DNA from: Avibacterium paragallinarum
Lineage (GTDB): Bacteria; Pseudomonadota; Gammaproteobacteria; Enterobacterales; Pasteurellaceae
Assembly (NCBI RefSeq): GCF_900450705.1
Contig: NZ_UGHK01000001.1
Location: 62,001-126,000 of the forward strand
Length of the DNA stretch: 64,000 bases
Direction of reading: 5' to 3'
Below are positions 29,384-39,764 of the stretch, piece after piece; within the stretch, counting starts at the first letter, position 1, and every line of letters begins with the position of its first letter. The notes beneath the pieces were generated by a model. That model saw nothing but the letters and a program-made list of their open reading frames with translations. It did no database searches and was not told where the DNA came from. A program made the translations under genes and the position numbers.

Positions 29384-30871
29384 ATGAAACCCATTTTAAG
29401 ATTAGACAACATTTGTAAATCCTTTCCCGGCGTGCGGGCATTGCATAATGCTGGTCTGTCCGTTTATGCGGGGCGAGTGATGGCATTAATGGGCGAAAAT
29501 GGCGCAGGCAAATCAACCTTGATGAAAATTCTCACCGGGATTTATCAGCAAGATAGCGGAGAGATTTATTTTCACGGAGAGAAAGTGCGGTATAAAAATC
29601 CGAAATTTTCTCAGTTAGCGGGAATCAGTATTATTCATCAAGAACTCAATATTATTCCTAATTTAACCATTGCCGAAAATATTTTCTTAGGGCGAGAGTT
29701 TACCCATAAATTTGGCGGTATTGATTGGGCTAAAATGACGGAAGAATCCGCAAAACTGCTGCAACGTTTGAAAGTCAAACATCACCCTTCAACACCTGTC
29801 GCAAAACTTTCCTTAGGTGAGTTGCAAATGATTGAAATCGCCAAAGCATTAAGTTTTGATGCCAAGGTGATTATTATGGACGAGCCAACCGATGCTTTAA
29901 CCGATTCTGAAACTCAAGCCCTGTTTGACGTCATTCGAGAATTGAAAGCGGAAGGTTGTGGGATCGTATTTATCTCTCACCGTATGCAAGATATTTTTAC
30001 TATTTGTGATGATGTCACCATTTTACGCGATGGCGAGTTTATTGCAGAAAGTGAGCTTTCCGACATTAATGAAGAACAGCTTATTGAACTCATGGTGGGC
30101 AGAAAGCTGGAAGAACAATATCCCCATCTTGATAGCCCTATTGGTGAGCCAGTATTACGCGTGCAAAATTTGACTGGGCAGGGCGTTAATAACGTGTCTT
30201 TTCAATTAAACCGCGGTGAAATTCTTGGCGTGTCAGGTTTAATGGGGGCAGGCAGAACAGAATTGATGAAACTTATTTATGGTGCGTTACCGAAAAAGCG
30301 CGGTGAGATTTTTCTACATAATCGTGCTTTGACGATTCGTTCCCCGCAAGATGGCTTAAATAATGGCATTGTGTATATTTCTGAAGATCGTAAAGGTGAT
30401 GGCTTGGTGTTGGGAATGTCAATTAAAGAAAATATGACGCTCACCGCATTAAGACAGCTCACTAAAAATTGGACGATTGATCACCGTGCTGAAAAAATGA
30501 CCGTCAATGATTTTATTCTGCTGTTTAATGTGAAAACCCCTTCAATGGATCAAACGATCGGCTTGTTATCAGGCGGTAATCAGCAAAAAGTGGCAATTGC
30601 CAAAGGGTTGATGACACGGCCTGACGTCTTAATTTTAGATGAGCCAACCCGTGGTATTGATGTGGGAGCAAAAAAGGAAATTTATCAGTTAATCAATAAG
30701 TTTAAAGAAGAAGGAATGAGCATTATCGTGGTTTCTTCCGATATGCCAGAAATTATTGGTATGAGTGATCGTGTTTTGGTGATGAATAATGGTGAAATTC
30801 GTGGTGAATTCTTGCGTGAAGAAGTGAGTCAAGAAAAGCTCTTAACCGCCGCTATCACACAACAGCATTAA
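29384..30871 (+). CDS. rbsA: Ribose ABC transporter ATP-binding protein
   Basis: About 495 residues with two ATPase domains: Walker [10 protein letters not shown], signature-like [11 protein letters not shown] and Walker [12 protein letters not shown] in the first; degenerate P-loop [24 protein letters not shown] and [15 protein letters not shown] in the second. It energises ribose import through RbsC. ATG at 29384 is favoured over the adjacent GTG. Confidence 0.97.
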   Translation: MKPILRLDNICKSFPGVRALHNAGLSVYAGRVMALMGENGAGKSTLMKILTGIYQQDSGEIYFHGEKVRYKNPKFSQLAGISIIHQELNIIPNLTIAENIFLGREFTHKFGGIDWAKMTEESAKLLQRLKVKHHPSTPVAKLSLGELQMIEIAKALSFDAKVIIMDEPTDALTDSETQALFDVIRELKAEGCGIVFISHRMQDIFTICDDVTILRDGEFIAESELSDINEEQLIELMVGRKLEEQYPHLDSPIGEPVLRVQNLTGQGVNNVSFQLNRGEILGVSGLMGAGRTELMKLIYGALPKKRGEIFLHNRALTIRSPQDGLNNGIVYISEDRKGDGLVLGMSIKENMTLTALRQLTKNWTIDHRAEKMTVNDFILLFNVKTPSMDQTIGLLSGGNQQKVAIAKGLMTRPDVLILDEPTRGIDVGAKKEIYQLINKFKEEGMSIIVVSSDMPEIIGMSDRVLVMNNGEIRGEFLREEVSQEKLLTAAITQQH

Positions 30872-30882
30872 AAGGATAAATT

Positions 30883-31839
30883 ATGACAACAACAAAATTA
30901 AAAAATTTCCTGATTGAGCAACGTTCAATTTTGGCTTTAATTGTCTTGATTGTAATTGTTTCTAGCATTAATCCGAATTTTTTCACAATGGATAATTTGC
31001 TGAATATTTTGCGTCAAACCTCAGTCAATGCCATTATCGCAGTGGGAATGACCTTTGTGATTTTAACTGCTGGGATCGATCTTTCAGTGGGATCGGTATT
31101 GGCATTAACTGGCGCGATTGCAGCCTCACTGGTGAGCCTTGATTTATCTATTTTCATTGTGATTCCCCTTGTTTTACTCTGTGGCACATTATTAGGCGGC
31201 ATCAGCGGAGTGATTATCGCGAAAGGTAAAGTTCAGGCTTTCATCGCTACCTTGGTAACAATGACCTTATTGCGTGGCGTAACAATGGTTTATACCGATG
31301 GACGACCAATCAGTCTGGGTTTTTCTGATGTGGCAGATCAATTTTCTTTCCTTGGAACAGGGTATTTATTCAATATTCCTTTCCCAATTTGGTTAATGGC
31401 AATTATTTTCCTTGTTACTTGGTATATCTTAAAACATACCCCAATGGGACGTTATATTTATGCCCTAGGTGGCAATGAATCGGCAACCCGTTTATCAGGC
31501 ATTAATGTGGATAAAGTAAAAATATTCGTGTATTCAGTAAGCGGATTTTTAGCTACCGTTGCAGGATTGATTGTGACTTCAAGATTATCTTCTGCACAGC
31601 CAACCGCGGGTGTCTCCTATGAGCTTGATGCGATTGCCGCAGTTGTTGTCGGTGGCACAAGTTTAATGGGTGGAAAAGGGCGTATCTTTGGCACATTAAT
31701 TGGTGCGCTGATTATTGGATTCTTAAATAATGCATTGAATTTATTGGATATTTCTTCTTACTATCAAATGATTGCAAAATCAATTGTTATTTTGGCAGCT
31801 GTACTTACCGATCATTTTTTCAGTCGAAAAAATGCTTAA
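30883..31839 (+). CDS. rbsC: Ribose ABC transporter permease
   Basis: 318 residues, about eight to ten membrane segments. It has the family motif AGIDLSVGSVLALTGAIAASL and the conserved EAA-like loop YALGGNESATRLSGINVDKVKI. Forms the inner-membrane channel with RbsA. Starts 11 bases after rbsA. Confidence 0.97.
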   Translation: MTTTKLKNFLIEQRSILALIVLIVIVSSINPNFFTMDNLLNILRQTSVNAIIAVGMTFVILTAGIDLSVGSVLALTGAIAASLVSLDLSIFIVIPLVLLCGTLLGGISGVIIAKGKVQAFIATLVTMTLLRGVTMVYTDGRPISLGFSDVADQFSFLGTGYLFNIPFPIWLMAIIFLVTWYILKHTPMGRYIYALGGNESATRLSGINVDKVKIFVYSVSGFLATVAGLIVTSRLSSAQPTAGVSYELDAIAAVVVGGTSLMGGKGRIFGTLIGALIIGFLNNALNLLDISSYYQMIAKSIVILAAVLTDHFFSRKNA

Positions 31840-31869
31840 CTTAAACTCACCTAATGAAAGGAGATGTGT

Positions 31870-32748
31870 ATGAAAAAATTAACGTTACTGGCGTCCGCAG
31901 TGATTCTTGGTTCGGCTGTTAGCCAAGCGGTGGTGGCAAAAGAGACCATTGCATTAGCCGTTTCAACTTTAGATAATCCGTTTTTCGTTACCCTAAAAGA
32001 GGGGGCTGAAAAAGAAGCGGATAAATTGGGCTATAATCTTGTAGTCTTAGATTCACAAAATGATCCAGCGAAAGAGCTGGCGAATGTTGAAGATGTTACC
32101 GTACGCGGTGCAAAAGTATTACTGATTAACCCAACGGATTCTACTGCAGTAGCGAGTGCCGTGCGAATGGCAAATCAAAAAAATATTCCTGTGATTACCT
32201 TAGACCGTGGCGCGGCGCAAGGCAAAGTGGTGAGTCATATTGCTTCTGATAATGTGGCTGGTGGCAAAATGGCAGGGGATTTCATCGCAGAAAAATTGGG
32301 AGATAATGCGAAAGTCATTCAATTAGAAGGCATTGCTGGAACGTCTGCCGCACGTGAACGTGGTGAAGGCTTTAAGCAAGCGGTAGAAGCACATAAATTT
32401 GACGTATTAGCCAGTCAGCCTGCAGATTTTGATCGTACCAAAGGCTTAAATGTAATGGAAAACTTACTCACTGCGCAACCAAATGTACAAGCCGTATTTG
32501 CTCAAAATGATGAAATGGCGCTCGGTGCAATTCGAGCTGTTCAAGCGGCGAATAAATCTGTGTTAATTGTTGGGTTTGATGGCACAGATGATGGTGTAAA
32601 AGCAGTAAAAAGTGGCAAGTTGGCTGCGACTATTGCCCAACAACCAGCGTTGATCGGTGCATTAGGCGTGCAGACGGCTGACAAGGTGATTAAAGGTGAA
32701 GCTGTTGAAGCACAAATCCCTGTGCCATTAAAAGTGATCAGTCAATAA
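31870..32748 (+). CDS. rbsB: Ribose-binding periplasmic protein
   Basis: About 292 residues with a signal peptide ([23 protein letters not shown]). The ribose-site segments are present: [48 protein letters not shown] and GFDGTDDG. It delivers ribose to RbsAC. I use the ATG at 31870 (AAAGGAGATGTGT upstream). Confidence 0.97.
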   Translation: MKKLTLLASAVILGSAVSQAVVAKETIALAVSTLDNPFFVTLKEGAEKEADKLGYNLVVLDSQNDPAKELANVEDVTVRGAKVLLINPTDSTAVASAVRMANQKNIPVITLDRGAAQGKVVSHIASDNVAGGKMAGDFIAEKLGDNAKVIQLEGIAGTSAARERGEGFKQAVEAHKFDVLASQPADFDRTKGLNVMENLLTAQPNVQAVFAQNDEMALGAIRAVQAANKSVLIVGFDGTDDGVKAVKSGKLAATIAQQPALIGALGVQTADKVIKGEAVEAQIPVPLKVISQ

Positions 32749-32759
32749 TCCTTTAATTA

Positions 32760-32788
32760 TTCAAGGTGGATTTTCTATTCGCCTTGAA
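32760..32788 (+). terminator. Hairpin after rbsB
   Basis: TTCAAGG (32760-32766) pairs with CCTTGAA (32782-32788), followed by TTTC. Likely a partial terminator or an mRNA stabiliser setting rbsDACB above rbsK. An uptake signal lies at about 32877. Confidence 0.5.
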
Positions 32789-32916
32789 TTTCACTTTCGT
32801 ATATTGAGTGTATTGCCAAATATTTTTCGTGTAATCAGGTTTCGTCAATGTATTTCGCAATATGCACAAAATATAAGTGCGGTGCTTTTTTTCGTGATTT
32901 TTATTAAGGAATAACT

Positions 32917-33843
32917 ATGCACAATTCAACCCTAACCATTCTCGGTAGTATTAACGCAGATCATCTTATTCAAGTGTCACATTTTCCACAGCCGGGGGAA
33001 ACCTTGTCGGGACGTAATTATCAAGTGGTGTACGGCGGAAAGGGGGCAAATCAAGCGGTGGCGGCAGCACGTTTGGGTGCGAAGGTGAATTTTATCGCTT
33101 GTGTAGGAAATGACGATATTGGGCAGGAGATGAAAAAATCTTTCGCGCAAGCGGGAATGAATACGGCGGCAATTTCTGAAGTTACACAGGCTCGCACAGG
33201 GATCGCAATGATTCAAGTGGCAGACAGCGGAGAAAATAGCATTGTGATTTCCGCGGGGGCGAATGCATATTTGAATGCTGATATGGTGCAGTCTTTCGCC
33301 CATATTATTGAACAGAACGATGCCTTGCTGATGCAATTAGAAACCCCCTTGGACGGCGTGCTATGTGCCGCGAAATTAGCGAAACGAGCGGGTAAGCAGG
33401 TGGTGCTAAATCCCGCACCTGCACAGCCACTGGCAGATGAGTTGCTGGCTCAGCTAACAATGATTACGCCAAATGAAACAGAAGCGGAAATTCTTACAGG
33501 CGTGAAAGTGGTTGATTACCAAAGTGCGGTGCAATCTGTGCAAGTTTTTCATCGAAAAGGGGTAGAAACTGTCTTGATTACCTTAGGTGCGAAAGGGGTT
33601 TTCGTCAGCCATCAAAATCAACAAGAAATCGTGCAGGGTTTTGTGGTGCAGGCAACGGATACCACCGCCGCTGGAGATACCTTTAATGGAGCGTTGATGA
33701 CGGCATTATTAGAGGGCAAATCGTTAAATCAAGCCATTCATTTTGCCCAAGCCGCCGCAGCAATAAGCGTTACCCGTTTAGGTGCACAAACCTCCATTCC
33801 TACTCGGCAAGAAACGCTCGATTTTTTGGCTCAGGCTCATTAG
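32917..33843 (+). CDS. rbsK: Ribokinase
   Basis: 308 residues of the PfkB family: TILGSINADHLIQVSHFPQPGETL at the N-terminus, YGGKGANQAVAAARLGA, and the catalytic signature TDTTAAGDTFNGALMTAL with the base Asp. Phosphorylates ribose to ribose-5-phosphate. The 168-base gap before it has a hairpin and an uptake signal. Confidence 0.97.
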   Translation: MHNSTLTILGSINADHLIQVSHFPQPGETLSGRNYQVVYGGKGANQAVAAARLGAKVNFIACVGNDDIGQEMKKSFAQAGMNTAAISEVTQARTGIAMIQVADSGENSIVISAGANAYLNADMVQSFAHIIEQNDALLMQLETPLDGVLCAAKLAKRAGKQVVLNPAPAQPLADELLAQLTMITPNETEAEILTGVKVVDYQSAVQSVQVFHRKGVETVLITLGAKGVFVSHQNQQEIVQGFVVQATDTTAAGDTFNGALMTALLEGKSLNQAIHFAQAAAAISVTRLGAQTSIPTRQETLDFLAQAH

Positions 33844-33882
33844 AATGACAAGCATTTAGTGATCAAAATTTGAGAAGTCATT

Positions 33883-34881
33883 ATGGCAACAATGAAAGAT
33901 ATTGCACGCATCGCACAGGTTTCGACCTCCACCGTGTCGCACGTGATTAATAATACGGGCTATGTAAGCGATGCAATGCGAGAACGCATAATGAAGGTTG
34001 TCAAAGAACTGAATTATCGCCCTTCCGCCTTGGCGAGAAGCCTGAAAATCAAGCAAACTAAAACCTTGGGAATGTTGGTTACTGCAACCAACAACCCTTT
34101 TTTTGCGGAAGTGGTGAGTGGCGTTGAGCAGTATTGTAATCAGCACGATTATAATCTGATTATTTCAAGTCTAGATGGCAATGAAGATCGCTTAGAGCAA
34201 AATATTCAAACGCTCATTCAAAAACAGGTGGACGGCTTGTTGTTAATGTATTCTGATAGCCGTCATTCCTTTCTTAAGCAACTTGATGTTGCCTTGCCAA
34301 TGGTGATTATGGACTGGTGGCCAACGGCATTAAGTGCGGATAAAATTTATGAAAATTCTGAACTTGGTGCATATCTTGCGACAAAATGCTTAATTGAGCA
34401 AGGGCATAAAGCGATTGCGATTATCACCGGAAATCTGAATAAATCCCTCGCACAAAATCGTTTGCAAGGCTATAAAAAAGCCTTAAACGAACATCAATTA
34501 GCCATTCGTGATGAATGGATTATCGAAAGCCATTTTGATTTTGAAGGTGGCGTGGAAGGAATGAAAAAGCTGTTACAAGCGGGCAAACGGCCTACGGCTG
34601 TGTTTGCGTGCAGCGACACGATTGCAGTGGGTGTTTATCAAGTGGCGTGGCAAAATGGTTTGCGTATTCCGCAAGATCTTTCTGTGATTGGCTATGATGA
34701 TATTACCCTTGCCCAATATCTCGCCCCACCGCTCACCACCATTCACCAACCTAAAGCTGAATTAGGCAAGCTTGCGGTGGAAACGCTGTTAGAACGTATT
34801 AAAACCCCCCATAAAAGCGAACAATCTATTTTGCTAGAACCTAAATTAATTTGGCGGGATTCTGTGCAGTGTAGAAAATAA
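33883..34881 (+). CDS. rbsR: Ribose operon repressor RbsR (LacI family)
   Basis: 332 residues. N-terminal LacI helix-turn-helix [29 protein letters not shown] with the hinge [11 protein letters not shown], and a periplasmic-binding-like effector domain. Expected to bind the palindrome at 28909 and respond to ribose. Last gene of the operon. Confidence 0.95.
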   Translation: MATMKDIARIAQVSTSTVSHVINNTGYVSDAMRERIMKVVKELNYRPSALARSLKIKQTKTLGMLVTATNNPFFAEVVSGVEQYCNQHDYNLIISSLDGNEDRLEQNIQTLIQKQVDGLLLMYSDSRHSFLKQLDVALPMVIMDWWPTALSADKIYENSELGAYLATKCLIEQGHKAIAIITGNLNKSLAQNRLQGYKKALNEHQLAIRDEWIIESHFDFEGGVEGMKKLLQAGKRPTAVFACSDTIAVGVYQVAWQNGLRIPQDLSVIGYDDITLAQYLAPPLTTIHQPKAELGKLAVETLLERIKTPHKSEQSILLEPKLIWRDSVQCRK

Positions 34882-34909
34882 ACATACCTCTTTTTCATTG
34901 GTATTGAGA

Positions 34910-34938
34910 TTTACTTAGTAAAAAAGCACGCCTATAAT
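34910..34938 (+). promoter_or_regulatory. Sigma70-type promoter of the abgT-like gene
   Basis: TTTACT at 34910-34915 and TATAAT at 34933-34938 with 17-base spacing. It is 37 bases before the start codon. Confidence 0.65.
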
Positions 34939-34974
34939 CAAAGAAATTTTATCATCTATATTCAGGAGAAATTT

Positions 34975-36185
34975 ATGGCAGAAATTGATACGCAAAGACG
35001 AAATTGGCTACAAAAAATTGAATATATCGGCAATAAATTACCTGACATTACAATGTTGTTTATTTATGCGTTAATTGTATGTTGGTTGCTTTCTTGGGGG
35101 CTTTCTTATTTTCATTTTGATTATATCCACCCTATTCAAAAAACACCGATTCAAATTACTAATCTTTTCCAGTCTTCTGAAATTGCAACCTTTTTCTCAT
35201 CACTCACCAAAAATTTTGTGAATTTTCCACCCTTAGGTATCACTATTGTTGCGACTTTTGGTATTGGGATTGCTGAGGCGAGTGGTTTTATTAATGTAGG
35301 TTTGAGCCGTGCGTTAAGTATTATTCCAAAGAAAATAGTTACACCAGCCGTAATTATCATTTCTGTATTCGCTCATCTTGCAGCAGATTCTGCTTATGTT
35401 ATTTTAATGCCTATTTCTGCATTGATTTTCTATTCCGTAGGTAAACATCCTTTAGCAGGAATTGCAGCTTCATTTGCTGGCTTAGCAGGAGGCTTTTCCG
35501 CCAGTTTTACACCTTCGATTATTGATCCTATTATGCAGAGTTTCACACAAAGTGCCGCACGCATTTTAGATCCGAGCTATGATGTGAATGTGCTGTGTAA
35601 TTATTTTGTTAGTCTAGGTAGCACATTCTTTGTGATATTAACCTGCTGGTATATTACAGATAAAATTATCGATCCACATTTAAAACGCACAATGCCTATT
35701 GATAAGGATTTAGATAGCAACGACACCACAATTAACCCACCAACTGCACAAGACTTAAAAGCCTTTCTCTGGGCATCGTTGGTGCTGTTGTTAATGGTGG
35801 TGGGATTGTTTTTATTGGCGTATCCTGAAAACTCGTTATTGAGAGCGTCAGATGGTTCATTGACTAGTCCAAAATCGCCGATTATGCAAATGATTGTGCC
35901 ATTATTGCTGATTTTCTTTGCTGTGCCTTCTTTGGTTCACGGCATTATTGCAGGCACATTTAAAGATACTCGCACAGTCACTAAAGCAATGGAGAAAATC
36001 ACTTATACCCTTGTGCCATTTATTGTGTTTTCCTTTTTCTGTGCACAATTTTTGTATTCTTTTAACCGTTCAGGAATCGGCACATTGATTGCCTATCAGG
36101 TGCTGAATTTTTGAAAGCCTTGCAAATGCCTGCGGGTATTACCGTGTTTGGGGTGTTAGTATTAACTTTATTGCTTGAGAACATC
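34975..36185 (+). pseudogene. AbgT-family transporter, frameshifted and truncated at the prophage end
   Basis: The frame gives 379 residues with the AbgT/YfdS-like pattern FPPLGITIVATFGIGIAEASGF, HLAADSAYVILMPISALIF and AGGFSASFTPSIIDP, ending after GTLIAYQVLNF. In another frame the sequence goes on as EFLKALQMPAGITVFGVLVLTLL, the normal continuation, so about one base was lost near 36100-36107. This second stretch then runs into prophage DNA at about 36172-36185. The last 100 or so residues are missing. Relatives import p-aminobenzoyl-glutamate or similar. Confidence 0.82.
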
Positions 36186-36372
36186 CACATAAAATGAGAA
36201 AAAGAAGATAATATGGGAAGTGGTTGGAGTAAGTGGGAAGAGATGGGAAGGAAGTCTTATAGAATAAGGGATTGAGCTAAATCAGTCCCTTTTTTTATGG
36301 GTAAAAGTTAGAAAAGCCAAAATGAGAAAAAACTGTGAAAAGCCGTTAAAAAATCCACATAAAGTGAGAAAA
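36184..36372. repeat. Left-end transposase binding repeats (attL-like)
   Basis: TCCACATAAAATGAGAAAA at 36184-36202 recurs as TCCACATAAAGTGAGAAAA at 36354-36372 (one mismatch), and its right part as AAAATGAGAAAA at about 36319-36330. Three sites with long first and short second spacing resemble the L1-L2-L3 layout of Mu. The exact prophage end is probably one of the TG dinucleotides at 36172 or 36176. Confidence 0.6.
36268..36296 (+). terminator. Terminator inside the prophage left end
   Basis: GGGATTGA (36268-36275) pairs with TCAGTCCC (36282-36289, one G-T pair) followed by seven T. It would stop host transcription from the abgT-like gene entering the early control region. The 36186-36434 gap holds this hairpin, the end repeats and TGGGAAG repeats. 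Confidence 0.75.
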
Positions 36373-36434
36373 TTTAACGGCAATTAAAATTGTGTTTAAA
36401 TGCCGTTTAAAACCTCTCATCGTTACTCGCTTGT

Positions 36435-36953
36435 TTATCGAGAGCCATTTGCAGCGATTGCGATGTTTTCATCCTTGTCATCATCGCTGGCATTACTAGC
36501 ACAACCTGCCGCTACAGTATAAGAAAGCCCTAAAATAGCCTCTCTCCCTAAGTCCGTTGTTTTGCGATAATTCCTTATCACCGTCATTTCTTCCAGCTTT
36601 AGCGGCACGCCATCAAGTACAAGGTTATCTTTCGGCTTTTGCCTTGCTATGGCTTGTTGTAGGGCTTGTAAAGCCTCTTCTATTGAGAGTGAATTATGTG
36701 TATGGATATTTTGTTCTTTTTCGATATTAGGTTCTTCTCCTGTAGCTAACCATTCAACAGCTACGCCTGTAGCTTGGGCAATCTTGATTAAATTTGTTCT
36801 AGTTGGATCAGCTAACCCTTTCAGCCATCTGGTTACTGTTGGGGGAGATACATCTAACTTTAACGCGAAAGAATTGATGCTCCCGCCGTGTTCTTTTATT
36901 AATTTTTCTATTCTTTTTGAAAAGCCTAAATCGTAAATGTTTGGCTTACTCAT
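36435..36953 (-). CDS. Mu-type prophage repressor (XRE-like DNA-binding domain)
   Basis: 172 residues. The N-terminal helix-turn-helix SINSFALKLDVSPPTVTRWLKGLADPTRTNLIKIAQATGV is followed by VEWLATGEE and a C-terminal tail rich in Asp. It has no LexA-like Ser-Lys peptidase, so induction is probably not by self-cleavage. Divergent from ner across a region with repeated CTTTTAC motifs. Equivalent in position to Mu c. Confidence 0.85.
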   Translation of the reverse strand: MSKPNIYDLGFSKRIEKLIKEHGGSINSFALKLDVSPPTVTRWLKGLADPTRTNLIKIAQATGVAVEWLATGEEPNIEKEQNIHTHNSLSIEEALQALQQAIARQKPKDNLVLDGVPLKLEEMTVIRNYRKTTDLGREAILGLSYTVAAGCASNASDDDKDENIAIAANGSR

Positions 36954-37128
36954 CTTTTACGTTTCCTATTCTGATTAATTCAAAGTAAAAGATACATACA
37001 ACTATTTGATTTTATTAAATAAACAAAATAAAAGTAATAATTTTTACAAAAATGAAACTTTTACTACTGACTAGGTTTAACTTTTACGTTTTAATACGCT
37101 CATAGGATACATAAACGGAGTACATCAA
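36954..37128. promoter_or_regulatory. Early operator region with repeated CTTTTAC motifs
   Basis: CTTTTAC occurs at 36954-36960, 37058-37064 and 37081-37087, and inverted (GTAAAAG) at 36985-36991; a weaker AAAAGTAA lies near 37030. The region is A/T-rich and lies between the repressor and Ner, so these are the best candidates for repressor or Ner sites. Confidence 0.55.
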
Positions 37129-37398
37129 ATGGTCGTATTAGAACACTTTAAAAAAACCGCAACAGATTGGGATCGTGCGGATATTGTTTATGCATTACAA
37201 AAAAAAGGCTGGACACTCCGCGCCCTTGCCAGAGAAAGTGGAGTGAGTTACAGCACTTTAAATTCAGCAATAACAAAGTCCTATCCTAAAATGGAAAATG
37301 TTATTGCTGCCGCAATTGGCGTTGAGCCTGAAGTTATTTGGGCGACACGCTATGCGAGACGTAATTTTAAACCAGAACTAAATCATAAACGATTTTAA
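37129..37398 (+). CDS. ner: Ner-like transcriptional regulator
   Basis: 89 residues. The pattern DWDRADIVYALQKKGWTLRALARESGVSYSTLNSAITKSYPKMENVIAAAIGVEPEVIWATRY is that of the Mu Ner / Nlp family. It turns down early transcription once lytic growth begins. Directly precedes the transposase. Confidence 0.92.
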   Translation: MVVLEHFKKTATDWDRADIVYALQKKGWTLRALARESGVSYSTLNSAITKSYPKMENVIAAAIGVEPEVIWATRYARRNFKPELNHKRF

Positions 37399-37416
37399 TT
37401 ATAAGGTAAAACGTTT

Positions 37417-39447
37417 ATGAAACAGCTGAACGTAAAACAATATTATTCCGCAGCAGAGATTGCTGTTTTAGAACTTAGTTCCGTGCCATCTGCTACTAAA
37501 AATATATTAGCCAAAGCTAAAAGAGAAAATTGGTCTCATCGTCCAAGGATGGGTAGAGGTGGAGGTATAGAATTTGAATTCTCCTCACTCCCAATAGACA
37601 TCCAAGCCGAGATCTTGCTCAAGGAGAAAATAGCCAAAGATCCTGATTTTAAGAACACAAAAATCAAAAAAGTAAAAGCGCAAGAACGTGTAATGACCGA
37701 AAGCGCGTGGAATGTCCTCGCTTCGGCTACTAATGAACAAGAACGCCGTGCTGAACGTCGTTTTAATGCGGTGATGAAGCTAAAAGGGTTGCTGGATATG
37801 CGTCTTAAATTAATGGACGCCATGGATCGGGTGGTTGAGCATTTTGCGGGGCAAGAAGGTGAAGCGGTGAGCCGTGGAAGTCTGAAGCGTTGGTGGTACA
37901 AAGTGAAAAATCACCCACAAAGCAACTGGTTGCCGTTGTTGTTAGATAGAGTTGAGCGCGACACCACAAACCGCTATGCCAAGATTGACGAGCTTGCGTG
38001 GCAATTCTTTTTAGGGGAATACTGCCGTCAAGCCCAACCTAACTTTGCCATTTGTTATGAAGAACTGATGTATGCAGCGGAGGAAAACGGCTGGGCAGTG
38101 CCAAGCCTCAACACCTTAAAGCACAAGTTTAACAGAGAGATGACGCCCGCCCAAATTGCCTTAATGCGCGGCGGTGAACACGCCTTGCGTGAGCTGGTGA
38201 AACCGCAACGCCGTAGTGTGGCCCACCTCCAAGCCCTTGAGATTATCAATGGCGATGGTTATCAGCATAACGTGTTTGTGGATTGGTATGAAGACGGCTC
38301 GCGCCCTATCCGCCCAAAAACGTGGTTTTGGCAAGATGTCCGCACACGTCGCATTTTGGCTTATTGCGTGGACGACAGTGAAAACGGCGATCAAATCCGT
38401 CAAGCCACGCTGCGATTAATTAAGCAGTACGGTATTCCGAAAAAGATTTTAATGGATAACACCCGAGCCGCCTCTGATTTGCAGACCTCCACGCAAACCA
38501 AACGGGGCAAACGGAATAAAGACATTGTGGTGGACGGCTTGTTTGAACGCCTTGGTATCCAAGTGATCCGAACCCTTGTGTTTAAGGGGCGAGGCAATGG
38601 ACGAGCCAAGCCGATAGAACGGGCGTTTAGACGTGATGGATTGCCCGCTTACATTGACCGAAACCGCTTATGTGAAGGCTTTTTTACTGGCGATAGCCCA
38701 ACAGAAAAACCTGAAAACTACCAATACAAAAAAGGCTTAAACAAAGCGCAGTTTTTGCAACTGGTGGAAGAAGGTGTGCGTAAGTGGAACGCCAAAAAAG
38801 GACGCCAAAGTGAGCTAGGGCAAGGTATTTACAGTGCTGACGAGTTATGGGCAAGGGATTATGCCCAAGTTGAAGTGGTGAAGCCTACCGATGAACAACT
38901 ACGCCAATTAATGATGCTCGGCGAAAGCACCAAAGTGGACAAATACGGCTGTTTTACCCTCAAAGCGGGCTACCGCCTAGACGGCGAGAAAAACACTTAC
39001 TACGCCGAAGCCCTACAAGGTGGGCAATACCCTTATGTTGTAGTGCGTTTTGACCCCGACGACTTACACGGCACGGTGTATGTATATGACTTAAATGGGG
39101 TGTATTTGTGCGATGCCATTTGCGACAAACCACTTGCCTTTGACAGCGTGAAAGGTGCAGCAATGCAACGACGACTTGAGAGCCAAGAAGCGCGACAAAC
39201 CAAAAAACAACTACAAACCATTGAGAAAATGGATAAACACCAACACGAACAATACCGCAAGCATTTTGACGAAACGCCAGCGGCCGAATTGGTTGAACCG
39301 AAGAAAGTCAAAACGCTGGAATTATTTGAAGGTAACCTGCAACGCAAAGTGCAAGACACCGACTGGCTGGCCGATGACAACACAACGACAGAAAGCGGCT
39401 TTGCCAAAGGTGTGGCGAAGTTTATTGAACAGAACAATGCCGATTAA
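37417..39447 (+). CDS. Mu-type DDE transposase A
   Basis: 676 residues. N-terminal DNA-binding domains (YYSAAEIAVLELSSVPSATKNILAKAKRENW, then RPRMGRGGG). The catalytic core has Asp in INGDGYQHNVF (about residue 280), Asp in ILMDNTRAAS (about 346) and Glu in GRAKPIERAFR (about 399), spaced as in MuA. Catalyses integration and replicative transposition, recognising the end repeats. Confidence 0.95.
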   Translation: MKQLNVKQYYSAAEIAVLELSSVPSATKNILAKAKRENWSHRPRMGRGGGIEFEFSSLPIDIQAEILLKEKIAKDPDFKNTKIKKVKAQERVMTESAWNVLASATNEQERRAERRFNAVMKLKGLLDMRLKLMDAMDRVVEHFAGQEGEAVSRGSLKRWWYKVKNHPQSNWLPLLLDRVERDTTNRYAKIDELAWQFFLGEYCRQAQPNFAICYEELMYAAEENGWAVPSLNTLKHKFNREMTPAQIALMRGGEHALRELVKPQRRSVAHLQALEIINGDGYQHNVFVDWYEDGSRPIRPKTWFWQDVRTRRILAYCVDDSENGDQIRQATLRLIKQYGIPKKILMDNTRAASDLQTSTQTKRGKRNKDIVVDGLFERLGIQVIRTLVFKGRGNGRAKPIERAFRRDGLPAYIDRNRLCEGFFTGDSPTEKPENYQYKKGLNKAQFLQLVEEGVRKWNAKKGRQSELGQGIYSADELWARDYAQVEVVKPTDEQLRQLMMLGESTKVDKYGCFTLKAGYRLDGEKNTYYAEALQGGQYPYVVVRFDPDDLHGTVYVYDLNGVYLCDAICDKPLAFDSVKGAAMQRRLESQEARQTKKQLQTIEKMDKHQHEQYRKHFDETPAAELVEPKKVKTLELFEGNLQRKVQDTDWLADDNTTTESGFAKGVAKFIEQNNAD

Positions 39448-39464
39448 CCCAACAGGAGTAAACA

Positions 39465-39764
39465 ATGAAACAACGAAATCTACAACGCAAAAAGAGCCTA
39501 AAAGTCGCAAACGTACTCAAAGCCCTTGAACGTGAAAATGCGGAGCAACTCAATCAAGCCAAAGAAAACGAGGAAGTTGTCGCTCAACTTGAAAAGCAAG
39601 CCTTGAGTAGCGTTGCAAGAAAGTGGGAATTGACTGAACAATTTCTTGCCGATACGACACTTCCCCACTCTTTGCAAGTCGCGTTGAAAGACTATCAAGC
39701 CGCGTTAAGTATCGCCATTTCGCAAAAAGTAAAAGTAAATAGACGTCTTTTGGGGGGATTTTGA
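39465..39764 (+). CDS. Small coiled-coil phage protein of unknown function
   Basis: 99 residues, basic N-terminus then a heptad-like helix (VANVLKALERENAEQLNQAKENEEVVAQLEKQAL). The ribosome site AGGAGTAAACA is strong. It lies between A and B. No known function. A minus-strand open frame overlaps its 3' two-thirds. Confidence 0.65.
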   Translation: MKQRNLQRKKSLKVANVLKALERENAEQLNQAKENEEVVAQLEKQALSSVARKWELTEQFLADTTLPHSLQVALKDYQAALSIAISQKVKVNRRLLGGF

